DNA of 10,077 nt from positions 1 to 10,077 of the forward strand of contig DFFT01000128.1 in NCBI GenBank assembly GCA_002372325.1. Reading direction: 5' to 3'. The position numbers were made by a program, and so were the translations under genes. The DNA is from Succinivibrionaceae bacterium UBA3769 (GTDB lineage Bacteria > Pseudomonadota > Gammaproteobacteria > Enterobacterales > Succinivibrionaceae). Positions 6,169 to 10,077 of the stretch are shown here, piece after piece. The notes under the pieces were generated by a model. That model saw only the letters and a list, made by a program, of their open reading frames with translations, was not told the origin of the DNA and made no database searches. Every line of letters starts with the position of its first letter. Position 1 is the stretch's first letter.

Positions 6169-6203
6169 CCGGGCTTATAATCATGAGCATTGGAAACATT
6201 TTC
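6169..6203 (+). promoter_or_regulatory. Promoter-like element B upstream of the second GTPase gene
   Basis: Near copy of the element before paralog A: CCGGGCTTATAATCAT is identical, TGGAAAC-TTTTC is kept with one change, and about 30 of 35 positions agree with one indel. TATAAT is at 6176-6181, 88 bp before the ATG. The inverted repeat is less perfect here (centre CA instead of CG). Its presence suggests the second gene can be transcribed on its own and is co-regulated with the first. Confidence 0.55.
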
Positions 6204-6269
6204 TAAGAAGCATTTATCAGACACGAAATCAAGAGCTCCGGCCGAATGATGCCGGGAAAGGAGATTACC

Positions 6270-7508
6270 ATGAGCAGCAATGAAGCAACAGGCCAGGAAA
6301 ACACCGGAAATGCAGCGCCGTCTGAGGTCGCCGCTCCGCAAAACATGGACGAGGCCCTTAAGGAGTTTCAGAAAAAATTCCGGGAGGAAATGGAAGGATT
6401 TATCTCCGGATATGATGAAAACGGGAAGCCCCGGATATTGATCGCCGGAGCCACCGGCTGCGGCAAGAGCACCGTCTGCAATCTGGTGTTTAACCGGGAG
6501 ATCACCGCCTCCGGCAGCGGCGAACCCACCACCCGGGGAGTACATAAGCTCTCCATTCCGGACATTCCGGTGATCATCTATGACTCCGAGGGCTATGAAA
6601 CCGGAGCCCGCTTCTCCGATCGTGCCGGCAGCGCCGAGGGCTCCGGCCAGAAGTACAGCGACATAATCATGAATGCCGTAGGAAAAGAGCAGATCGACCT
6701 TATCTGGTACTGCATCAGCGCTCCCGGCGGCCGGGTTACCGATGTGGACACCTCCCTTATCAAGCAGTTCCGGGCCCTTAAAAAGCCGGTGGCGGTGGTG
6801 CTGACCCAGATCGATGTGGCCACCGAGGAGGACTGCGAGGAGCTTAAGAGGATCATTGTGCAGGAGGTGGACGGCCCGGATCCCGATCCTGCCCGGAAGA
6901 TTGCGGTTTTTGAAAGCACCACCGATCCTGAAATCACGGTGCCTCAGGGCATTCCGGAGCTCCATGCCTGGTCCTTTGACCACCTTATGACCTCCCGGCA
7001 GGATGCCTTCGTGATCTCCTGCCGCCGGGGCTTTGATGAAAAGGACAAGCTGGCTAAAAAATGGATCGCCGCCACGGCGACGGCCGCTGCCACGGCGTCG
7101 TTTTCGCCGCTGCCCTTCTCGGACACCCTGCTTATCACTCCGGCGCAGCTCACCCTGTTTGCCCGGCTTCTCCATCTCTGGAATATGACGGATTTTGAAA
7201 AGGTTCTGGGCACCGGGATTGCGGAAACCCTTATGCCTGCTCTCGGAAGATCCCTGGCCGGCAATATCATCAAGATGATTCCCGGAGCCGGCGCCGTTAT
7301 CGGAGGCATCATTAATGCCAGCGTGTCCAGCACCCTGACCTACGCCTCCGGCATGGCCCTGAACAAATCCTGCCGCCTCCTTCTGGAAAAGCAGCTCTCG
7401 GGATCCGTGACCGCCGCGGTGGTCAAGGAGCTTCTGAGCAGCGAGACCATCGTCTCCGCCGCAAAGGAATATGCCGAGAGCTACCGCGGGAAGAAGGAAG
7501 AAGGCTAA
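6270..7508 (+). CDS. GTPase with hydrophobic C-terminal region (DUF697-like)
   Basis: A 412-residue GTPase, only distantly related to its neighbours. The first 50 residues are polar and probably disordered. All motifs are good: G1 GATGCGKS (60-67), G2 threonines in EPTTRGVH (T87/T88), G3 DSEG (105-108) and G4 TQID (179-182), with the specificity Asp present. Two Ala/Gly/Leu-rich stretches follow, about 265-304 and 328-364 (the latter containing KMIPGAGAVIGGIINA). They resemble the DUF697 region of YcjF-type GTPases and probably insert in or lie on the inner membrane. The start at 6270 is set by AAAGGAG 6 nt upstream; an earlier in-frame ATG at 6246 has no such site. Element B lies upstream, and the next gene begins 76 bp after the stop, so the two are likely co-transcribed. 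It may be the membrane anchor of the cluster; this is inference. Confidence 0.9.
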   Translation: MSSNEATGQENTGNAAPSEVAAPQNMDEALKEFQKKFREEMEGFISGYDENGKPRILIAGATGCGKSTVCNLVFNREITASGSGEPTTRGVHKLSIPDIPVIIYDSEGYETGARFSDRAGSAEGSGQKYSDIIMNAVGKEQIDLIWYCISAPGGRVTDVDTSLIKQFRALKKPVAVVLTQIDVATEEDCEELKRIIVQEVDGPDPDPARKIAVFESTTDPEITVPQGIPELHAWSFDHLMTSRQDAFVISCRRGFDEKDKLAKKWIAATATAAATASFSPLPFSDTLLITPAQLTLFARLLHLWNMTDFEKVLGTGIAETLMPALGRSLAGNIIKMIPGAGAVIGGIINASVSSTLTYASGMALNKSCRLLLEKQLSGSVTAAVVKELLSSETIVSAAKEYAESYRGKKEEG

Positions 7509-7533
7509 TCTCCGGAACCGGTAACACTTAAAA

Positions 7534-7554
7534 GGGCCGCCCCCGAGGCGGCTC
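7534..7554 (+). other. Hairpin between the second and third GTPase genes
   Basis: GCCGCC (7536-7541) pairs with GGCGGC (7547-7552) around CCCGA, extended by a G-T and a G-C pair to eight. There is no T-run after it, so it is not an intrinsic terminator. It lies 31 bp before the next ATG and may affect mRNA stability or translation of paralog A'. Confidence 0.45.
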
Positions 7555-7584
7555 CCAGGACAAACAAGCCAAGGACATCTTTCC

Positions 7585-8724
7585 ATGAGCAGCTTCTCCA
7601 CCAACATTCTCATTCTCGGCAAAATCGGTGCCGGCAAGGCCTCGCTGGTGAATTATCTCTACAGTCAGGAGATCGCCGTGTCCCGCTCCCTCAGGCCGGC
7701 TGCCGCCAAGGGGCTTCATTACCATAAGCCCTTCTCCTACAAGGATATAAACATCGTGATCTGGGACACCTGGGGGCTGGAGGCGGACAAGGCTCAGGAA
7801 TGGTGGACGGATCTCCGGGACTCCCTTGTTCAGCAAAGCGGAAACCCGGACATCCGGGACTGGATCCACACGGTCATCTACTGCTTCGATGCCAAGAGAT
7901 CCCGCCTGGACGAATATGAAAAGGAGCATATTCTGAAGCCTCTGGCGGACATGGGCTACCGGATCATCTTCGCCCTCACCAAGTGGGGGCTCTGCTCCCC
8001 TGATGAAAAGGAAGCCGCAAGGCAGGTGATCTTCCGGGAATTTCCGGGGTTTTCCCGGATCTCCGTAGAGTCCGTAAGCCAGAAGCTCCGGAACGGCGCG
8101 GTAACCAGGCAGCAGGGCCGGGACTCCATCTTCCGGGAAATCTGCCTGAACCTCCGGGAGAATCTCACCTATCATCTCAGAAAGCAGATCCGGGTTGACA
8201 TGGCCGCGGCCGTGGATCAGGCGGAAGCCGCCTCCCGAACCTATTTCAACGAAAACACCAGCATCTTCAAGGCTTACAGCGAGGAGCTTCATGAGAGCAT
8301 TCAGGACGTAGTGCGGAAAAACTACCGGGAAAAGATCGGTGCGGTATATGAACGCCTCCGCAGCAATCTCACTCTCATTGACATGATGTGCGTGGAGGTC
8401 ATCCGGGGCTATACCGGCATCGATGTCTCGGAAACCCTGAAGAATTTTTATCTTCTGGTGGAAAGCATGAACGACATCAAAGTCAGCCTCTGGGACAGCG
8501 ATTTCGATGATTACTTTGTGTCCTCGGCCATGAACACTCTGTTTTTCGGGATATACCGGTTCGTCCAGAGCAATACCTATCAGAAGAATCTGGACAATCA
8601 GCTCAGCGAGATCAGCGCCAAGCTGACGCAGGATCTGGAAAACATCGCCGACACTCTGGATCATGCGGAAAACAAGGTCGCGAAGGATCTCTCCCGGCTT
8701 CTGGCCGCCGGTAACGCCGTGTAA
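7585..8724 (+). CDS. GTPase-family protein, paralog A' (probable pseudo-GTPase)
   Basis: A 379-residue close paralog of the gene at 4880, alignable over nearly its full length; DWIHTVIYC, EHILKPL, MGYR and ALTKWGLCS recur almost unchanged. Key residues differ. The P-loop is GKIGAGKA (12-19), with Ala19 in place of the Mg-binding Ser/Thr. The switch-I region reads RPAAAKG (37-43), with Ala40 where paralog A has T42. G3 DTWG (61-64) is kept and G4 is again TKWG (132-135). Losing both Mg ligands predicts weak or no GTP hydrolysis, while a role in binding a partner could persist. The C-terminal helical half, with VIRGYTGIDVSE, is conserved, which argues for selection rather than decay. The ATG has AAGGA 9 nt upstream. 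It is probably co-transcribed with the preceding GTPase. A complex with paralog A is the simplest idea but is not shown by sequence. Confidence 0.88.
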   Translation: MSSFSTNILILGKIGAGKASLVNYLYSQEIAVSRSLRPAAAKGLHYHKPFSYKDINIVIWDTWGLEADKAQEWWTDLRDSLVQQSGNPDIRDWIHTVIYCFDAKRSRLDEYEKEHILKPLADMGYRIIFALTKWGLCSPDEKEAARQVIFREFPGFSRISVESVSQKLRNGAVTRQQGRDSIFREICLNLRENLTYHLRKQIRVDMAAAVDQAEAASRTYFNENTSIFKAYSEELHESIQDVVRKNYREKIGAVYERLRSNLTLIDMMCVEVIRGYTGIDVSETLKNFYLLVESMNDIKVSLWDSDFDDYFVSSAMNTLFFGIYRFVQSNTYQKNLDNQLSEISAKLTQDLENIADTLDHAENKVAKDLSRLLAAGNAV

Positions 8725-8747
8725 GGGACGGGACTGCGGAAAACCGG

Positions 8748-8807
8748 ACGGCTGTAATGAGGGCCGCGCCGGGCAGAACGGCTGTAATAACGGCAGCGCC
8801 AGCTCAG
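8748..8807 (+). repeat. Degenerate 30-bp tandem duplication
   Basis: ACGGCTGTAAT occurs at 8748-8758 and 8778-8788, exactly 30 bp apart. The following bases also match in part (GGCCGCGCC against GGCAGCGCC). It lies just after the paralog A' stop codon. No function is evident. Confidence 0.5.
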
Positions 8808-8907
8808 GGAGGAAAGAAAAGCCGGAACCGAGCATGAGAGCACGGGGCAGAGAACAGCGTAATTAAATAACCGCGGGATTAAGAACGGAGCAGCAAAGGA
8901 ACAGAGC

Positions 8908-8967
8908 TAAAAGAACAGCAGTAAATTACGGTAAAAGAACAAACCTAAAAGAACAGTAAAAGAAACA
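8908..8967 (+). repeat. TAAAAGAACA direct repeats in the leader of the last gene
   Basis: TAAAAGAACA is repeated at 8908, 8932 and 8946, with a one-base-longer TAAAAGAAACA at 8957. Spacing is uneven (24, 14, 11 bp). The stretch is purine-rich and lies directly upstream of the ATG at 8980. It may be an unstructured ribosome-loading leader or a protein-binding site. Confidence 0.5.
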
Positions 8968-8979
8968 GAAGGGAAATGC

Positions 8980-9477
8980 ATGATTTTATATGACAAGAGC
9001 AATTTCGCCGAGGGAGAGTTAACCATCTCTCTTCCGGCGGCGCAGAAGGTGCTCTCCCGCAAGGAGATCCCGTCATTTTCTCAGCCGGAATTAGCCACGG
9101 AGGGCCAGTGTCTGGCTGTCACCTTCACCAACAGCAAGGTGGGCCGGGTGCGGCTTCTCCTCCGCATCGACGGCATTAAGATCACCAGAGACATGGCAGA
9201 AGCTCAGGTATACCTGGAAGATATCCGGCTGCTGAGCTCCGGCGTCATGAACTTCTTCAAGGACGCCCTGATGTTCACCGGACTGGAGGCCAAGATTCTG
9301 CAGCTCCTGCCGGGGCCCATCAAGGTGACGGCCGGAGACGCTCCCAAATCCTATGTGGTGGATTTCTTTGAGCTTATCAGAAAGAAAAAGCTGAATACCG
9401 GAAACGGCGTTATCGATAGCTGCCGCGCGGGCCCCGACTGCCTTATTCTGCACTTTGTGATTGAGGATATTCTCTAG
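8980..9477 (+). CDS. Conserved-looking protein of unknown function in the GTPase cluster
   Basis: A 165-residue soluble protein I do not recognise. It has no signal peptide or membrane span. It alternates beta-type stretches (CLAVTFTN, VRLLLRIDGIKI, YVVDFFELI, CLILHFVIEDIL) with an amphipathic helix around 88-110 (VMNFFKDALMFTGLEAKILQLL) that could lie on a membrane or hydrophobic partner. Three cysteines form no metal motif. AAGGGA lies 5 nt before the ATG at 8980, a good ribosome-binding site; an ATG at 8976 is out of frame. It is 255 bp after paralog A' with no terminator between, in the same direction, so it may belong to the same transcript. Codon use matches the neighbours. Confidence 0.75.
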   Translation: MILYDKSNFAEGELTISLPAAQKVLSRKEIPSFSQPELATEGQCLAVTFTNSKVGRVRLLLRIDGIKITRDMAEAQVYLEDIRLLSSGVMNFFKDALMFTGLEAKILQLLPGPIKVTAGDAPKSYVVDFFELIRKKKLNTGNGVIDSCRAGPDCLILHFVIEDIL

Positions 9478-9514
9478 CAGCGGCCGGCGGAGATCTGCCA
9501 AGGTCAGGAATCAG

Positions 9515-9542
9515 AGCCGCCCCGGGGAGACCCGGGGGCTTT
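9515..9542 (+). terminator. Probable weak terminator after the 165-aa gene
   Basis: CCCGGG (9521-9526) pairs with CCCGGG (9531-9536) around a GAGA tetraloop. The outer AGCC (9515-9518) pairs with GGCT (9537-9540) past a two-base bulge. Only three T follow. It lies 38 bp after the stop codon. The stem is strong but the tail is poor. Confidence 0.5.
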
Positions 9543-10077
9543 GGATGCGGGATTTCAGGGAAGCCGCCGGGATACAGGGCTTATTTGCAAGCAAAGGCGC
9601 AGGTCACGTGCTCGCTAAGATGCTTGTTCATCTGATAGATGCAGATGTTTTTCCGGAAGGCGCTGTTGTCTTCCCTGCTCCGGAATTCTCCCGCGGCCTG
9701 ATACAGCTGTCCGGAATTGTTGCGGAAGGCAGGACAGACAGGAAGATGGCATGAAGCGGAGGCGTCTGGTACTGTATTAAAGGGTGATGCGGAAGGCGGA
9801 ATACGGAAAGCATGCGGGACTTATCCACAGGACATATTCACAGCAGGCTGCACAGCATGGGAAAATCATACGGTGCCGGGGTTTTTACGGTGGCGAAAGC
9901 TGGAAAACACCAGAAAGAAAGAGCAAAAATGAGTCCGAAAACACTAATAGGACAAATGCAGCCGTAATAGGTATAAACTATAAAATTGGTTGTTATCAGA
10001 ACAGGTAATTGATTACATGCGTCTAATACACAAAAAGTTTGATGAGCTTAAAATAATTTTACTGTTTCTATGATAAC
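9543..10077. other. Right-end intergenic region without a confident gene
   Basis: No well-supported gene. A leftward open frame ending at 9581 has gene-like codon use but no start codon with a ribosome-binding site; it may be a remnant. TTATCCACA (9821-9829) matches the DnaA-box consensus, with ATATTCACA 4 bp further on. From about 9900 the base composition turns AT-rich, unlike the rest of the window, suggesting the regulatory region of a gene beyond the edge or a boundary with different DNA. Confidence 0.5.
9581..9733 (-). pseudogene. Possible coding remnant, leftward
   Basis: Read leftward, about 50 codons up to a TAA at 9583-9581 have codon choice like the real genes here (GCC, CGG, ATC, CTG, CAG) and give a protein-like sequence ending NKHLSEHVTCAFACK. 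No start with a ribosome-binding site is found upstream before an in-frame TAA near 9820, and the upstream codons look non-coding. It could be the 3' piece of a decayed gene, or chance. I do not recognise a family. Confidence 0.25.

Noticed and set aside
4946..8835. Three very long leftward open frames opposite the GTPase genes (4946-6199, 6006-7637, 7528-8835)
   Set aside because: They mirror the GTPase genes in the same relative frame, cross gene boundaries, show no domains or ribosome-binding sites, and are explained by GC-rich third codon positions.
9988..10077. GTTATCA and TGATAAC inverted pair about 80 bp apart at the window end
   Set aside because: Only 7 bp, with a long gap in AT-rich DNA; expected by chance and cut by the window edge.

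Overview
The window is about 10 kb of moderately high-GC bacterial DNA, with heavy use of CGG, CCG and GCC codons and clear Shine-Dalgarno sites. No rRNA, tRNA, transposase or CRISPR array is visible, and taxonomy cannot be fixed from the sequence. The metY gene, an Rrf2 regulator that looks like clostridial or proteobacterial Fe-S/cysteine regulators, and an exported protein with an Ala-rich signal peptide fit an anaerobic, possibly Gram-negative, gut-type bacterium. That is inference.

Left part (1-2466): sulfur metabolism. A leftward metY (O-acetylhomoserine sulfhydrylase), cut off by the window edge, lies opposite a rightward Rrf2-family regulator. Both promoters carry ACCTA-N8/9-TAGGT, in each case overlapping core promoter elements, so the regulator probably represses itself and metY. 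The roughly 480-nt metY leader holds a small ORF with an excellent ribosome-binding site and four cysteine codons in nine, followed by a strong intrinsic terminator. This is the layout of a translation-coupled attenuator and is the best candidate for an undescribed regulatory system in the window.

Middle part (2491-4870): a leftward exported Cys-rich protein of unknown function and a leftward CobS/MoxR-like AAA+ ATPase that ends at a textbook terminator. The 570-bp gap upstream of the ATPase contains four consecutive perfect palindromes within 86 bp.

Right part (4880-9477): a rightward set of three GTPase-family genes and a small unknown protein. The first and third are close paralogs. Between them is a different GTPase with a hydrophobic, DUF697-like C-terminal region. 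The third protein has lost both the P-loop Ser/Thr and the switch-I Thr and looks like a pseudo-GTPase, which suggests a paired active/inactive GTPase arrangement (paralog A, membrane-type B, degenerate paralog A'). A nearly identical promoter-like element lies upstream of the first two GTPase genes. The last 600 bp hold no confident gene: there is a weak hairpin, a possible coding remnant, two DnaA-box-like sites and an AT-rich end.
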